Below are positions 35,959 to 45,104 of a stretch of DNA of 64,000 nucleotides, piece after piece. The position numbers and the translations under genes were made by a program. Source of the stretch: Chitinophaga deserti. Lineage in GTDB: Bacteria > Bacteroidota > Bacteroidia > Chitinophagales > Chitinophagaceae. A model generated the notes under the pieces. That model searched no databases and had not been told where the DNA came from. It was given only the letters and a program-made list of their open reading frames with translations. The stretch is taken from assembly GCF_003149455.1 (NCBI RefSeq), contig NZ_QFFK01000004.1, positions 372,001 through 436,000 on the forward strand, in the 5' to 3' direction. Position 1 is the stretch's first letter; each line of letters starts with the position of its first letter.

Positions 35959-37298
35959 TAGTGGATACCGGTATAGTTATGCGGCGTAATGGCTTTCAGC
36001 TCTTTCTTCAGCGCAGCGGTGATCTTCAGTCCGTCGATGAATTTATGCATCGTTTTCTGCGTGATCGCCTCTCCGCCACGGGTCAGCTCTTTCAGCGCCT
36101 CATAAGGCTGCGGGAAGTTCTCCCGGCGCAGCACCGTCTGGATAGCTTCCGCTACCACAGCCCAGTTGCTCTCCAGGTCTTCATGCAGTTTGGCAGTATT
36201 GAGGATGAGCTTGTTCAGGCCTTTATCGAGGCTCTTCAGCGCCAGCAGGCTATGCGCGAAAGGTACACCGATGTTGCGGAGTACGGTAGAATCCGTAAGG
36301 TCGCGCTGCAGGCGGGAGATAGGCAGTTTAGCGGCCAGGTGCTCGAACAGAGCATTGGCGATACCGAGGTTACCTTCGGCATTCTCGAAATCGATGGGGT
36401 TCACCTTGTGCGGCATGGCGGAGGAACCTACTTCGTTCTTCTTGATCTTTTGCTTGAAGTAGTCCATGGAGATGTAAGTCCACACGTCGCGCGCAAAATC
36501 TACCAGCACATTGTTCACACGCTTCAGCGTATCGAACTGGGCTGCAATGTTATCATAATGCTCGATCTGGGTGGTATACTGCATACGCTGCAGGCCGAGG
36601 TTGTTATTCACGAACTTGTTACCGAACTTCTCCCAGTTAATAGCAGGGAATGCCACGTGGTGGGCGTTGAAGTTACCGGTAGCACCGCCGAACTTGGCTG
36701 CGAAGGGGATTTCGCCCAGCAGCTTGATCTGGCCTTCGAGGCGCTCCACGAACACCTGGATCTCTTTGCCGAGAATGGTGGGGGAAGCGGGCTGACCGTG
36801 TGTGCGGGCCAGCATGGGGATGGCTTTCCAGTCTTTCGCCAGCTTCTTCAGGTGAATGATGAGGTTGGAGATGGCAGGGAGGTATACATGCTCAATCGCA
36901 TCTTTCCAGAGCAGGGGGGTGGCGGTGTTGTTCACATCCTGGGAAGTGAGGCCGAAGTGAACCCATTCCAGCTTGTCTTCCAGTCCGAGCGCTTTCAGTT
37001 CATTCTTCAGGAAGTATTCCACGGCTTTCACGTCGTGGTTGGTTACTTTCTCCGTGTCTTTCACCAGCTGGGCCTGCTCCACGGTAAAGTCGCGGTAAAT
37101 AGCGCGCAGGGCGGGCAGCTTGGCTTTGGGGAGGGTGAACAGCTTCTGTTCGGACAGGGCGATGAAGTATTCCACCTCCACCTGTACACGGTAACGAATC
37201 AACGCATATTCGGAAAAATAAGGGGCCAGTTCTTCGAGCTGGCCTCTGTAACGCCCGTCTACCGGGGAAATAGCAGTTAAAGCTTGTAATTGCATCAT
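35958..37298 (-). CDS. purB: Adenylosuccinate lyase
   Basis: 446 residues. Cleaves fumarate from SAICAR and adenylosuccinate in purine synthesis. Seen: SPVDGRYRG near 10, TSQDVNNTA near 121 and ARTHGQPASPT near 165 (catalytic His), and the family signature GSSAMPHKVNPIDFEN near 290. The fit is with the E. coli-like branch. Two ATG codons open the frame (37298 and 37295). Cotranscribed with the DCC gene and divergent from mqnA. Confidence 0.96.
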   Translation of the reverse strand: MMQLQALTAISPVDGRYRGQLEELAPYFSEYALIRYRVQVEVEYFIALSEQKLFTLPKAKLPALRAIYRDFTVEQAQLVKDTEKVTNHDVKAVEYFLKNELKALGLEDKLEWVHFGLTSQDVNNTATPLLWKDAIEHVYLPAISNLIIHLKKLAKDWKAIPMLARTHGQPASPTILGKEIQVFVERLEGQIKLLGEIPFAAKFGGATGNFNAHHVAFPAINWEKFGNKFVNNNLGLQRMQYTTQIEHYDNIAAQFDTLKRVNNVLVDFARDVWTYISMDYFKQKIKKNEVGSSAMPHKVNPIDFENAEGNLGIANALFEHLAAKLPISRLQRDLTDSTVLRNIGVPFAHSLLALKSLDKGLNKLILNTAKLHEDLESNWAVVAEAIQTVLRRENFPQPYEALKELTRGGEAITQKTMHKFIDGLKITAALKKELKAITPHNYTGIH

Positions 37299-37391
37299 GT
37301 TATTATTATCCTGTCAGTAAAGCCCCCGGTTTATCCCAAAGCAGGTAATTACGGGAATTACTTTAATTTAGCAGGCTCAAAATTACAGAAA

Positions 37392-38129
37392 TTGGAACGG
37401 AAAGTAAAAGTAGCAGCAGTAAGTTATCTGAATACGAAGCCTTTGTTGTACGGATTCAGGGAACACCCGATACTGCGGAACATGGAACTGACGGTGGATT
37501 ACCCGGCTAAAATAGCCGGTCAGCTGATAGATGGAACGGTAGATGTGGGGCTGGTTCCGGTGGCAATTATCCCGAAACTGAAGGAATCTCATATAATTTC
37601 TGATTTCTGCATCGGTGCTGAAAGTCCGGTTGCGTCCGTATGCCTCTTCAGCGAGGTGCCCCTGCAGGAAATAAAACGTATTTACCTCGATTATCAATCC
37701 CGCACCTCTGTAGCCCTGCTCAAAGTGCTGGTTCGCGAATACTGGAAACTGGATGTGGAACTGGTGGAAACCGCCGGTGAATATGAAGGTCTGATCAAAG
37801 GATCCGATGCCGGGCTGGTTATCGGCGACCGTGCCCTTCGCCAGCGCCTTATTTCCCCCTTCATCTACGACCTGGCAGAACATTGGATCCGCTTTACCAG
37901 CCTGCCTTTTGTATTTGCAGCCTGGGTGAGCAACAAGCCGCTGCCTGTTGAGTTTATCCAGCAGTTCAACGATGCCAATGCCATCGGTATGAACAATATC
38001 CCCGCCATAGTAGCGGAAAACGCTTATCCAGCTTATGACCTCACGGTGTATTACACCCAGAACATCAGCTACCGCCTTACGCCTTCGAAGCGGCAGGGAC
38101 TGCAGCGTTTTTTGAGTTACCTGCAATAA
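37392..38129 (+). CDS. mqnA: Chorismate dehydratase-like protein of the futalosine menaquinone pathway
   Basis: About 245 residues from a TTG at 37392. VAAVSYLNTKPLLYGF near the N-terminus, DVGLVPVAIIPKL, and DAGLVIGDRALR are typical of MqnA, a periplasmic-binding-protein-like fold that dehydrates chorismate. No in-frame ATG exists near the domain start; the longest frame begins at 37290 inside purB and adds residues without family character. Other futalosine-pathway genes are not in the window. Confidence 0.82.
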   Translation: MERKVKVAAVSYLNTKPLLYGFREHPILRNMELTVDYPAKIAGQLIDGTVDVGLVPVAIIPKLKESHIISDFCIGAESPVASVCLFSEVPLQEIKRIYLDYQSRTSVALLKVLVREYWKLDVELVETAGEYEGLIKGSDAGLVIGDRALRQRLISPFIYDLAEHWIRFTSLPFVFAAWVSNKPLPVEFIQQFNDANAIGMNNIPAIVAENAYPAYDLTVYYTQNISYRLTPSKRQGLQRFLSYLQ

Positions 38130-38174
38130 TACCGCTGGATTTGCTTAAATTAGGATAGAAGCAAATCTGTCAGT

Positions 38175-38828
38175 ATGAAGATCGCCATCCTCGGGTCGGG
38201 CGACGTTGGGTTGACTTTGGCCGCAGGCTTTCAGCAGCGCGGCCATCACGTGATGATCGGGACCCGGCACACCCAAAAGGAAGGCTTGCAGCAATGGCTG
38301 GCGGAAAACTCCGCCATCTTAGCGGGCACCTACTCGGAAACCGCCGCTTTCGGGGACATCGTGGTGCTATGCACCGGGTGGACCGGCACCAAATCCGCCA
38401 TAGAGCTGGCCGGGATCTGGAATTTCAAGAAAAAGATTGTGATAGACGTGACCAATCCGCTCGACGGCCAGGGGCCCGACACGGAGGGGCGTCTGCATTT
38501 GTCTACCGGCCATGCCAAATCGGGCGGGGAGCAGGTGCAGCGCTGGCTGCAGGATTCGCACGTTGTTAAAGCCCTCAATACCATCGGTAATCAAAGCATG
38601 GTGGAACCCTCTTTTACAGAAGGCACACCCGCCATGTTCATCGCCGGCAACGACGACCTCGCCAAACTGGCCGTAACAGACATCCTGGGGCAACTGGGCT
38701 GGAAAGATGTGATCGATACGGGAGATATTGCCATGAGCCGCCACCTGGAATCCATGGCCGTTGTATGGTGCGCCATCGGCTTCCGGAAAGGCATCTGGAG
38801 CCACGCCTTCGCCCTTCTCCGCAAATAG
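38175..38828 (+). CDS. NAD(P)-binding reductase of the F420-dependent NADP reductase-like family
   Basis: 217 residues. Rossmann motif at the N-terminus (MKIAILGSGDVGLTLAAGF), then VMIGTRHTQKEG, IVVLCTGWTG, IDVTNPLDG and VVKALNTIGNQ, as in the COG2085 predicted dinucleotide-binding group. It probably reduces or oxidises a small metabolite with NADP(H); F420 use is unlikely in this lineage. Follows mqnA by 45 bases and converges with the MFS gene, leaving a single base between stop codons. Confidence 0.8.
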   Translation: MKIAILGSGDVGLTLAAGFQQRGHHVMIGTRHTQKEGLQQWLAENSAILAGTYSETAAFGDIVVLCTGWTGTKSAIELAGIWNFKKKIVIDVTNPLDGQGPDTEGRLHLSTGHAKSGGEQVQRWLQDSHVVKALNTIGNQSMVEPSFTEGTPAMFIAGNDDLAKLAVTDILGQLGWKDVIDTGDIAMSRHLESMAVVWCAIGFRKGIWSHAFALLRK

Positions 38829-38829
38829 A

Positions 38830-40059
38830 TCAGGCCGCTGCGGCCGCACTTTTATGCTTACGGAACGCCCTGATGGCCAAAACTGCGCCCAGAAGGGTAA
38901 GAATCGAAGCCATCACGAAAGGCGCCGCCGGAAAGTAGACCGGTGCCCCTTCCTGCGTGCTGAAGTGGAAAAGGCCCGTCATCAGTAACGGCCCTATGAT
39001 GTTCGTTAAACTGATAAGGCTGGTAAATGTACCCTGCAGCTCCCCCTGTTCATTGGGCGGTACCTGGTTGGAGATCACGCCCTGCAGGCTTGGCCCGAAT
39101 ATCCCTCCAAGGCCGTATAGCCCCAGGATCGGGAACATCATCCATCCTTCCTTAGCCAGGGCAAAGAGCAGGAAAGAGGTACCGTATATAAGCAGCCCGA
39201 TATATACCGCGCGGTGATACCCGAGCTTCGGCAACACGATACGGATCAGCCCGCCCTGTACGATAATAAGCATCAGCCCCGCGAAGGAAAGAGAATATCC
39301 CACCATCGACTCAGACCAATTGAATACAAACATGGTATAGTACGTCCAGTTACTCTGAATGGCGTGAATAGCCGTATAGATAAGGGCTACGGAGCCCAGC
39401 AGCGGGTAGATGTACCGGTATTTCTTCATTTGCTGCAGCCCGCCCCAGGGGTTGGCACGCGTCCATTCAAATGGCCGGCGGTTCTCGGGTTTCAGCGACT
39501 CGGGTAGGATGAAATAGCCATATATCGCATTCAGGAGGGAAAGTCCTGCCGTAAGGAAGAACGGCGCCCGCAAGCCCCAGGTATGGCTGATCAGTCCACC
39601 GATAACCGGTCCCAGCATAAAACCGATACCTACAGCCATGCCCAGCAGTCCGAAGTTCTGGGCGCGCTTTTCAGGGGTACTTACATCGGCGATGTAAGCG
39701 GAGGCGGCAGTCATACTGGCGCCAGTAATCCCGATGAATATCCTGCCTACGAACAGCCAGAAGATGTTGGGCGCATATGCCAGGAAGAGGTAATCGATCC
39801 CCATACCGGCCATGGAAAGGAGTAATACGGGCCGCCGGCCGTACTTATCGCTGAGGCCCCCAAGGATGGGGGCAAAGAAGAATTGCATGAAGGCGTAGGC
39901 GAAGGTAAGCCAGCCACCGTACCACGATGCGTCGCTTTCATTGCCGCCGATCAGTTGTTCGATCAGCTTCGGCACCACGGGCATGATGATCCCGAAACCA
40001 ATGAAGTCGATTAATAAAGTAATGAAAATGAAGGCCAAAGGGCCCGAGAAACGCCGCAT
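38830..40059 (-). CDS. MFS exporter, TetA/TCR-like
   Basis: 409 residues from ATG 40059, about 12 transmembrane helices. The loop 2-3 motif is present as GGLSDKYGRRPVLL near 65, and motif C appears as GFMLGPVIGG near 145. The sequence groups with the TetA-type drug:H+ antiporters. Chromosomal homologues in Bacteroidota are often not tetracycline-specific, so the substrate is open. A TTG seven codons upstream extends the frame without adding family residues. Confidence 0.85.
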   Translation of the reverse strand: MRRFSGPLAFIFITLLIDFIGFGIIMPVVPKLIEQLIGGNESDASWYGGWLTFAYAFMQFFFAPILGGLSDKYGRRPVLLLSMAGMGIDYLFLAYAPNIFWLFVGRIFIGITGASMTAASAYIADVSTPEKRAQNFGLLGMAVGIGFMLGPVIGGLISHTWGLRAPFFLTAGLSLLNAIYGYFILPESLKPENRRPFEWTRANPWGGLQQMKKYRYIYPLLGSVALIYTAIHAIQSNWTYYTMFVFNWSESMVGYSLSFAGLMLIIVQGGLIRIVLPKLGYHRAVYIGLLIYGTSFLLFALAKEGWMMFPILGLYGLGGIFGPSLQGVISNQVPPNEQGELQGTFTSLISLTNIIGPLLMTGLFHFSTQEGAPVYFPAAPFVMASILTLLGAVLAIRAFRKHKSAAAAA

Positions 40060-40192
40060 ATTGTGGTGAAATTTGCGCAAATCTACAGGAATAGGGCCGG
40101 GAATGTACCCTTAAATGACATACGTCATTCGTGGAATGATGTTTGCAAAACATTCTGTATACCAGCATTGTTTCACTTTAAAACCCTTTATT

Positions 40193-40354
40193 ATGTTACG
40201 TTGGGCAATTGTTTTCTTCATCATCGCCTTAGTGGCGGCTATATTTGGATTCGGCGGTATCGCAGCAGGTGCTGTGGGCATCGCTAAGATCCTTTTCTTT
40301 ATTTTCCTCGTGTTGTTCCTGGTTTCCCTGATCGGCGGCCTTATGCGGCGCTAA
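40193..40354 (+). CDS. DUF1328 (YtjA-like) small membrane protein
   Basis: 53 residues, two hydrophobic helices: [20 protein letters not shown], then [20 protein letters not shown], ending GGLMRR. This is the textbook DUF1328 pattern, often linked to envelope or stress responses. The 3' end overlaps the convergent recF stop by 4 bases. The leader holds a palindromic ATGAC-ATAC-GTCAT-like element (~40117-40130) that could be an operator. Longer starts upstream lack family residues. Confidence 0.85.
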   Translation: MLRWAIVFFIIALVAAIFGFGGIAAGAVGIAKILFFIFLVLFLVSLIGGLMRR

Positions 40355-41445
40355 GGGAGCGTTTCCTGCATGGAAATGAGCTGTATTGCATCCGGACAGG
40401 CCGCAAATGCTTCGCGCAGGCGGTCGCCATGCGTATCGGTGATAAACACCTGCCCGTAATCGGGCTGCAGCACCAGTTGAATTAACCGGGAAACCCTTTC
40501 CTGGTCCAGCTTTTCGAAAACATCATCGAGCAGCAGGATGGGAGGGAAGCACTTGTGCGCACGGATCGCCTCGTATTGTGCCAGTTTAAGAGCAAACAAA
40601 AAGCTCTTGCGCTGGCCCTGCGAGGCGCTCGTTTTCATGGGATGCTCGTCCAGCAGGAACAACAGATCATCCCGGTGGATTCCCTGCGTGGTACGCTGCA
40701 CCTGTTTATCCCGGAGGCGCGACTGGGCCAGTAAAGTAGCGAAAGGCTGCTCGTGCAGCTGGCTGTGGTAGCGGAAAGCCACCGTTTCATGACTGCCGGC
40801 GAGGTAATCGTAGCGGTCCTGCACCTGGTCGATGAATGCGGGGAGGAAAGCCTTGCGGGCCTCATACACCGGCGTGCCGTGCTGTACCAGCTGTTCATCG
40901 AAGATATCGAGGAGGGGATCGGGCGAGTGAACCATGGAGGCCATGGTTTTCAGCAGGGAATTACGCTGCTGAAGTATTTTATGGTAGGCGAGGAGATGAT
41001 CGAGGTAACCGGGTACGAGCTGCGACAGGAGGCCGTCCAGCCACTTGCGGCGGTCTTCACTGCCGCCGAGGATGATCTCCGCATCGTCGGGCGCAATCAT
41101 TACCGCGGGAAAGTGCCCGATATGGCGGGAAAAGCGTTCGTAAGGCTCATCGTTCAGGGCAATGTCCTTTTTTCCGTCTTTCACCGTACACACAATTTTT
41201 TCTTCCTGCTGATGGCGCAGCAGGGATGCTTCGAGCCGGAAGCCGTTCATGGTATACTGAATGTTCTGGCTTTCGGCGGTGCTGAAATAGCTTTTGGTGA
41301 AGCAGAGATAATATATGGCGTCGAGCAGGTTTGTTTTGCCTGAACCGTTGCGGCCGGTGATGCCAACAATACGGGAGCTGAACCGGAAGCTGCGGTACGA
41401 ATAATTCTTGAACTGTGTGAGTGCTATAGTGGATATTGTCAACAA
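40351..41445 (-). CDS. recF: DNA replication and repair protein RecF
   Basis: About 364 residues from tandem TTG codons (41445/41442). SMC-like ABC ATPase that loads RecA on gapped DNA with RecO and RecR. Seen: [11 protein letters not shown] near 8, Walker [18 protein letters not shown] near 30, signature [18 protein letters not shown] near 280, and Walker [13 protein letters not shown] near 305. No ATG is available; a TTG further out (41511) would add 22 residues without homology and crowd the divergent pdhA promoter. Confidence 0.93.
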   Translation of the reverse strand: MLTISTIALTQFKNYSYRSFRFSSRIVGITGRNGSGKTNLLDAIYYLCFTKSYFSTAESQNIQYTMNGFRLEASLLRHQQEEKIVCTVKDGKKDIALNDEPYERFSRHIGHFPAVMIAPDDAEIILGGSEDRRKWLDGLLSQLVPGYLDHLLAYHKILQQRNSLLKTMASMVHSPDPLLDIFDEQLVQHGTPVYEARKAFLPAFIDQVQDRYDYLAGSHETVAFRYHSQLHEQPFATLLAQSRLRDKQVQRTTQGIHRDDLLFLLDEHPMKTSASQGQRKSFLFALKLAQYEAIRAHKCFPPILLLDDVFEKLDQERVSRLIQLVLQPDYGQVFITDTHGDRLREAFAACPDAIQLISMQETLP

Positions 41446-41517
41446 GCTGTCTGATCTGTTTGATTCCCCGGAAGCCCGTATGCCATAAGCAGTTCGGACA
41501 TCCTTCTGCAAAATTGC

Positions 41518-41547
41518 TTGAATTTGCAGATTTTCCTGTTATATTTG
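41518..41547 (+). promoter_or_regulatory. Bacteroidota-type promoter for pdhA
   Basis: TTG at 41518-41520, a 19-base gap, then TATATTTG at 41540-41547. It overlaps the apparent long frame, supporting the downstream GTG start. Confidence 0.7.
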
Positions 41548-41583
41548 CGAACAAATTTAGAAATAGTGCAAACTTTAACAGAC

Positions 41584-42576
41584 GTGAAAACGAAATTCAC
41601 CAAAGAGACATATCTGTACTGGTACGAATTGATGCTGTTACTGCGTCGCTTCGAGGAGAAAGCAGGGCAATTATACGGAATGCAGAAGATACGCGGTTTT
41701 TGTCACCTGTACATCGGCCAGGAGGCAATTGCAGCAGGGGCGATGACTGCCACTAAACCCGGCGATAAGTTTATCACCGCATATCGTGATCACGCACTGG
41801 CGATCGCGAAAGGGATTTCCGCCAAGGCCTGCATGGCCGAGCTGTACGGTAAAGCTACCGGCTGCTCTAAAGGTAAAGGCGGTTCCATGCACTTCTTCTC
41901 TAAAGAACACGGCTTTTTCGGCGGCCACGGTATCGTAGGTGCTCAAATCGGCACCGGCGCTGGTCTGGCTTTCGCTGAACAATATCTGGGTACCGATAAT
42001 GCTGTTCTGGCATTCTTCGGCGACGGCGCTGCCCGCCAGGGTATGCTGCACGAAACTTTCAACATGGCTATGCTGTGGAAACTTCCCGTAGTATTCATCT
42101 GCGAGAACAACCACTATGCAATGGGCACCTCTGTTGAACGTACCTCTAACGTACTCGACATCTACAAACTGGCAGATGCGTATGAAATGCCCGCCGATTC
42201 TATCGACGGTATGAGCTGCGAAGCTGTACACGAAGGCATCTCCCGCGCTGTGACCCGCGCCCGTGAAGGCGGCGGACCCACCCTGCTGGAAATCAAAACA
42301 TACCGCTACCGCGGCCACTCCATGTCCGACCCGGCTAAATACCGTACCAAGGAAGAAGTGGAAGAATACAAAGAAAGAGATCCCCTGACTATCGTAGAAA
42401 AAACACTGCTCGACAATAAATGGGCTACCGCTGCTGACATCGAAGCTATCACCGAAAGAGTGAAAGCAGAAGTGGAAGAATCCGTGAAATTCGCGGAAGA
42501 AAGCCCCTGGCCGGATGATAACGAGCTGCTTAAAGACGTATACATTCAGGAAGATTATCCCTTCATCGTAGATTAA
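41584..42576 (+). CDS. pdhA: Pyruvate dehydrogenase E1 component, alpha subunit
   Basis: 330 residues from GTG 41584. With E1 beta it decarboxylates pyruvate on thiamine diphosphate and passes the acetyl group to the lipoyl E2. Seen: RGFCHLYIGQEA near 37-48, the GHGIVGAQIG core, and the ThDP/Mg motif GDGAARQGMLHETFNMA through NNHYAMGT near 145-185. The phosphorylation-loop region YRYRGHSMSDP is also present. No E1-beta or E2 gene follows; the next genes are a TPR protein and ribH, so the complex is encoded in pieces. Confidence 0.93.
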   Translation: MKTKFTKETYLYWYELMLLLRRFEEKAGQLYGMQKIRGFCHLYIGQEAIAAGAMTATKPGDKFITAYRDHALAIAKGISAKACMAELYGKATGCSKGKGGSMHFFSKEHGFFGGHGIVGAQIGTGAGLAFAEQYLGTDNAVLAFFGDGAARQGMLHETFNMAMLWKLPVVFICENNHYAMGTSVERTSNVLDIYKLADAYEMPADSIDGMSCEAVHEGISRAVTRAREGGGPTLLEIKTYRYRGHSMSDPAKYRTKEEVEEYKERDPLTIVEKTLLDNKWATAADIEAITERVKAEVEESVKFAEESPWPDDNELLKDVYIQEDYPFIVD

Positions 42577-42607
42577 TCAGATCCCTGTCTACCTACTTAT
42601 ATTATTT

Positions 42608-43321
42608 ATGCAAACAACCATGGCAGAAAATAAAGCAAACACCAAACAGCCCGCAACGGCAGTGAAAAACCAGGACTTTGACCTGCAGGCTACTGCAGAC
42701 AGGGCTACTGACTTCTACGGCAAGAACAAGAATGTTATCAACGCTGTTGTAATAGGCTTTGCAATCGGCGTAGCCGCATACTTCGGTTACAAACGTTTCG
42801 TAAGCCAGCCTGCAGAAGAAAAAGCGCAGGTAGCCATCTTCCAGGCGCAGAATTTCTTTGCGGCCGACAGTCTGAGCAAAGCGCTCAACGGTGATGGTAA
42901 CAACTACGGTTTCCTTCAGGTGATCGATAAATACGGCAGCACTAAAGCCGGCAACCTCGCTCATTACTACGCAGGCGTTTGCCATGTTCGCCTCGGTGAA
43001 TTCCAGAAAGGTATCGACCAGCTGAAAGAATTCAGCAGCAAAGATATCGTTGTATCTTCCATCGCAAACGGCCTCATCGGAGACGCTTACATGGAACTCA
43101 ACAACGCAGCTGACGCCGTTAGCTACTACAAAAAAGCAGGCGCTTCCGACAATGAGGTTACTTCCCCCATGTACCTGCTCCGCGCAGGCCTGGCACTGGA
43201 AAAAGCCAACAAACCCGACGAAGCGAAAACTGTGTATCAACAAATCAAACAAAAATACCCCCGCTCCAACGAAGGCCGCGAAATGGAGAAATACCTGGCG
43301 AGATTGGGCGAGGTGAAATAA
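42608..43321 (+). CDS. Membrane-anchored TPR protein (YfgM-like)
   Basis: 237 residues. Cytoplasmic N-terminus of ~50 residues, one transmembrane helix (VINAVVIGFAIGVAAYFGY), then three or four tetratricopeptide repeats to the end (AHYYAGVCHVRLGEFQKGI, GDAYMELNNAADAVSYY, AGLALEKANKPDEAKTVY). This layout resembles YfgM, a periplasmic chaperone partner of the Sec translocon. A second start at 42620 (MAENK) is equally possible. It sits between pdhA and ribH with short gaps. Confidence 0.8.
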   Translation: MQTTMAENKANTKQPATAVKNQDFDLQATADRATDFYGKNKNVINAVVIGFAIGVAAYFGYKRFVSQPAEEKAQVAIFQAQNFFAADSLSKALNGDGNNYGFLQVIDKYGSTKAGNLAHYYAGVCHVRLGEFQKGIDQLKEFSSKDIVVSSIANGLIGDAYMELNNAADAVSYYKKAGASDNEVTSPMYLLRAGLALEKANKPDEAKTVYQQIKQKYPRSNEGREMEKYLARLGEVK

Positions 43322-43329
43322 CCCGGGAA

Positions 43330-43833
43330 ATGTCCGTATACAATCAGACTTTACTCAGCAACACTGGCATTCTTCCACTGGAGAATGCCAGTGTTGTTAT
43401 AGTATCAACAGAATGGAACGATTTCATCACCAATGAACTCGTTGCCGGCTGCGAACGCACCCTCGAATCAAATAAGATCGCCTTCCGCACCCTCACCGTG
43501 CCCGGCGCTTTCGAACTGCCTTTCGCCTGCAAACAAATCTGGGAAAATACCCGCGCCACCGGCGCACAGCCCTCTGCCATCATCGCTTTCGGCTGCGTCA
43601 TCCGCGGAGAAACCCCTCACTTCGATTACGTATGCAAAGGCGTTACCGACGGCATCCTGCAGCTTAATCTCGAACTTCCGGTACCCGTCATCTTCGGCAT
43701 CCTCACCGTAAACACGGTAGAACAGGCTACAGAACGCCTTGGTGGCGCACATGGCCACAAAGGTGAAGAAGCAGCACTCACCGCCATGAAAATGATCGGA
43801 TTTCAACGGCAGTTGGCCAAAAGTGCCTTATAA
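43330..43833 (+). CDS. ribH: 6,7-dimethyl-8-ribityllumazine synthase
   Basis: 167 residues. Condenses the ribityl-uracil amine with butanone phosphate in riboflavin synthesis. Seen: VVIVSTEWNDFIT near 23 (substrate site), PGAFELPFACK near 58, AFGCVIRGETPHFDYVC near 83 (GxTxHF with the catalytic His), and ERLGGAHGHKGEEAA near 135. Follows the TPR gene by 8 bases. A perfect 14-bp inverted repeat lies inside codons ~11-22 (see hairpin entry). Confidence 0.95.
   Translation: MSVYNQTLLSNTGILPLENASVVIVSTEWNDFITNELVAGCERTLESNKIAFRTLTVPGAFELPFACKQIWENTRATGAQPSAIIAFGCVIRGETPHFDYVCKGVTDGILQLNLELPVPVIFGILTVNTVEQATERLGGAHGHKGEEAALTAMKMIGFQRQLAKSAL
43360..43395 (+). promoter_or_regulatory. Strong hairpin inside the 5' coding part of ribH
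   Basis: AACACTGGCATTCT (43360-43373) and its exact complement AGAATGCCAGTGTT (43382-43395) with an 8-base loop, starting 30 bases after the ATG. There is no T run, so it is not a terminator. It could slow initiation or early elongation. Confidence 0.55.
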
Positions 43834-43834
43834 T

Positions 43835-43881
43835 GACGAAGTTAAAGGCAGCATACTTTAACTGAACCCCGTAACTTCGTC
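43835..43881 (+). promoter_or_regulatory. Two mutually exclusive inverted repeats upstream of the LutA-like gene
   Basis: GACGAAGTTA (43835-43844) is complementary to TAACTTCGTC (43872-43881). GTTAAAG (43841-43847) is complementary to CTTTAAC (43856-43862). The two left arms overlap, so only one hairpin can form at a time. It could be a switch-like leader or a palindromic operator for the gene at 43912. Confidence 0.4.
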
Positions 43882-43911
43882 TGCTCATTACCCAAACAGA
43901 TACCCATTAGC

Positions 43912-44631
43912 ATGAACGTACATCTTTTCATACCGTGCTTCGTAGACCAGCTATTCCCGGAAACCGCTTTCAACATGGTGAAAGTACTGGAGAAACTGGG
44001 ATGCACTGTGCATTACAATACGGAACAAACCTGCTGCGGACAACCGGCTTTCAACGCAGGCTACCAGGACGAATGCCGCTCTGTAGCCACCAAGTTCCTG
44101 AAGGATTTTCACGTGTATGATTACATTGTAGCCCCCAGCGGCTCCTGCACAGGATTTGTACGCAACTACTACGGAAAGCTTTTCGATAATTCCGCCGCTC
44201 ATAACGATGTAAAACTCCTCCGTAAGAACCTCTACGAATTCACCGAATTCCTCACAGACGTTCTCAAGGTTACCGACCTCGGCGCCACCCTCGAAGGCGT
44301 AGGCACCTACCACGATGCCTGCGGCGCCCTGCGCGAATGCGGTATCAAGGAAGGTCCGCGTAAACTGCTGGCCAACGTGAAAGGACTTGAGATGCGTGAA
44401 ATGGTGGAGCCGGAAACCTGCTGCGGATTCGGCGGCACCTTCGCCGTGAAGTTCAAACCCATCTCCCTCGGAATGGGCGAACAGAAAGTTAATAACGCAA
44501 CTGACTCCGGAGCCGATTACCTCATCTCCACCGATCTCAGCTGCCTCATGCACCTCGACGGCTACATCCGTAAACACGGACAAAACATTAAAATCATGCA
44601 CATCGCGGACGTACTGGCCAGCGGCTGGTAA
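43912..44631 (+). CDS. LutA/LldE-like (Fe-S)-binding protein, CCG-domain
   Basis: 239 residues. Two cysteine-rich CCG domains: CTVHYNTEQTCCGQPAFNAGY near 31-51 and HDACGALRECG through PETCCGFGGTF near 135-180, with SGSCTGFVRNYY between them. This is the pattern of LutA, one subunit of a lactate oxidation complex with LutB and LutC. Neither partner is adjacent; the next genes encode EVE and sirtuin proteins. It may serve lactate or glycolate oxidation or another heterodisulfide-type electron transfer. Confidence 0.88.
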   Translation: MNVHLFIPCFVDQLFPETAFNMVKVLEKLGCTVHYNTEQTCCGQPAFNAGYQDECRSVATKFLKDFHVYDYIVAPSGSCTGFVRNYYGKLFDNSAAHNDVKLLRKNLYEFTEFLTDVLKVTDLGATLEGVGTYHDACGALRECGIKEGPRKLLANVKGLEMREMVEPETCCGFGGTFAVKFKPISLGMGEQKVNNATDSGADYLISTDLSCLMHLDGYIRKHGQNIKIMHIADVLASGW

Positions 44632-44654
44632 CCCGCCACAATAAAAGATTCTGA

Positions 44655-45062
44655 ATGCAATATTGGTTAGTGAAATCGGAGCCCTTCAAATATTCGTGGG
44701 ACCAATTCGTGAAAGATAAAGTGACGTTCTGGGATGGAGTCCGCAACTACGCCGCCCGCAATAACCTGCGCAGCATGAAAAAAGGCGACCAGGTGTTGTG
44801 GTACCATAGCAACGAAGGACTGGAAATCGTCGGCATCGCTAAAGTGGTAAAGGAATCCTATCAGGACCCCACCACACCCGACCCCGCCTGGCTGGCGGTA
44901 GATCTCGCACCGGTAAAGAAGCTTAAAAAGCCTGTTTCCCTCGCGCAGATCAAAGCGGAGAAAAGTCTTGCCACGATGGACCTCATCCGCCTCGGCCGCT
45001 TATCGGTAGGCACGGTGAAGCCCGAAGAATTTGAGAAAATCATGGAAATGGCGGGCATGTAA
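44655..45062 (+). CDS. EVE-domain protein
   Basis: 135 residues, one complete EVE domain. Family marks: YWLVKSEPFKYSWDQF near 3, FWDGVRNYAARNNLRSMKKGD near 25 and VLWYHSNEG near 47. EVE (PUA-like) proteins bind modified nucleobases in RNA or DNA. In most bacteria this is a housekeeping gene of unknown partner. It sits 23 bases after the LutA-like gene and 42 before the sirtuin, so the three could form an operon. Confidence 0.92.
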   Translation: MQYWLVKSEPFKYSWDQFVKDKVTFWDGVRNYAARNNLRSMKKGDQVLWYHSNEGLEIVGIAKVVKESYQDPTTPDPAWLAVDLAPVKKLKKPVSLAQIKAEKSLATMDLIRLGRLSVGTVKPEEFEKIMEMAGM

Positions 45063-45104
45063 GCCTGCCATTTCTTTTTATATCTTTCTTAAACCCGACG
45101 CAAC

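Noticed and set aside
35961..37280. 439-codon open frame antisense to purB
   Set aside because: Complementary shadow of purB; no recognisable protein features.
38830..40059. Acquired tetracycline-resistance gene
   Set aside because: Only general TetA-like MFS motifs; codon use matches the neighbours, and there is no regulator or mobile context.
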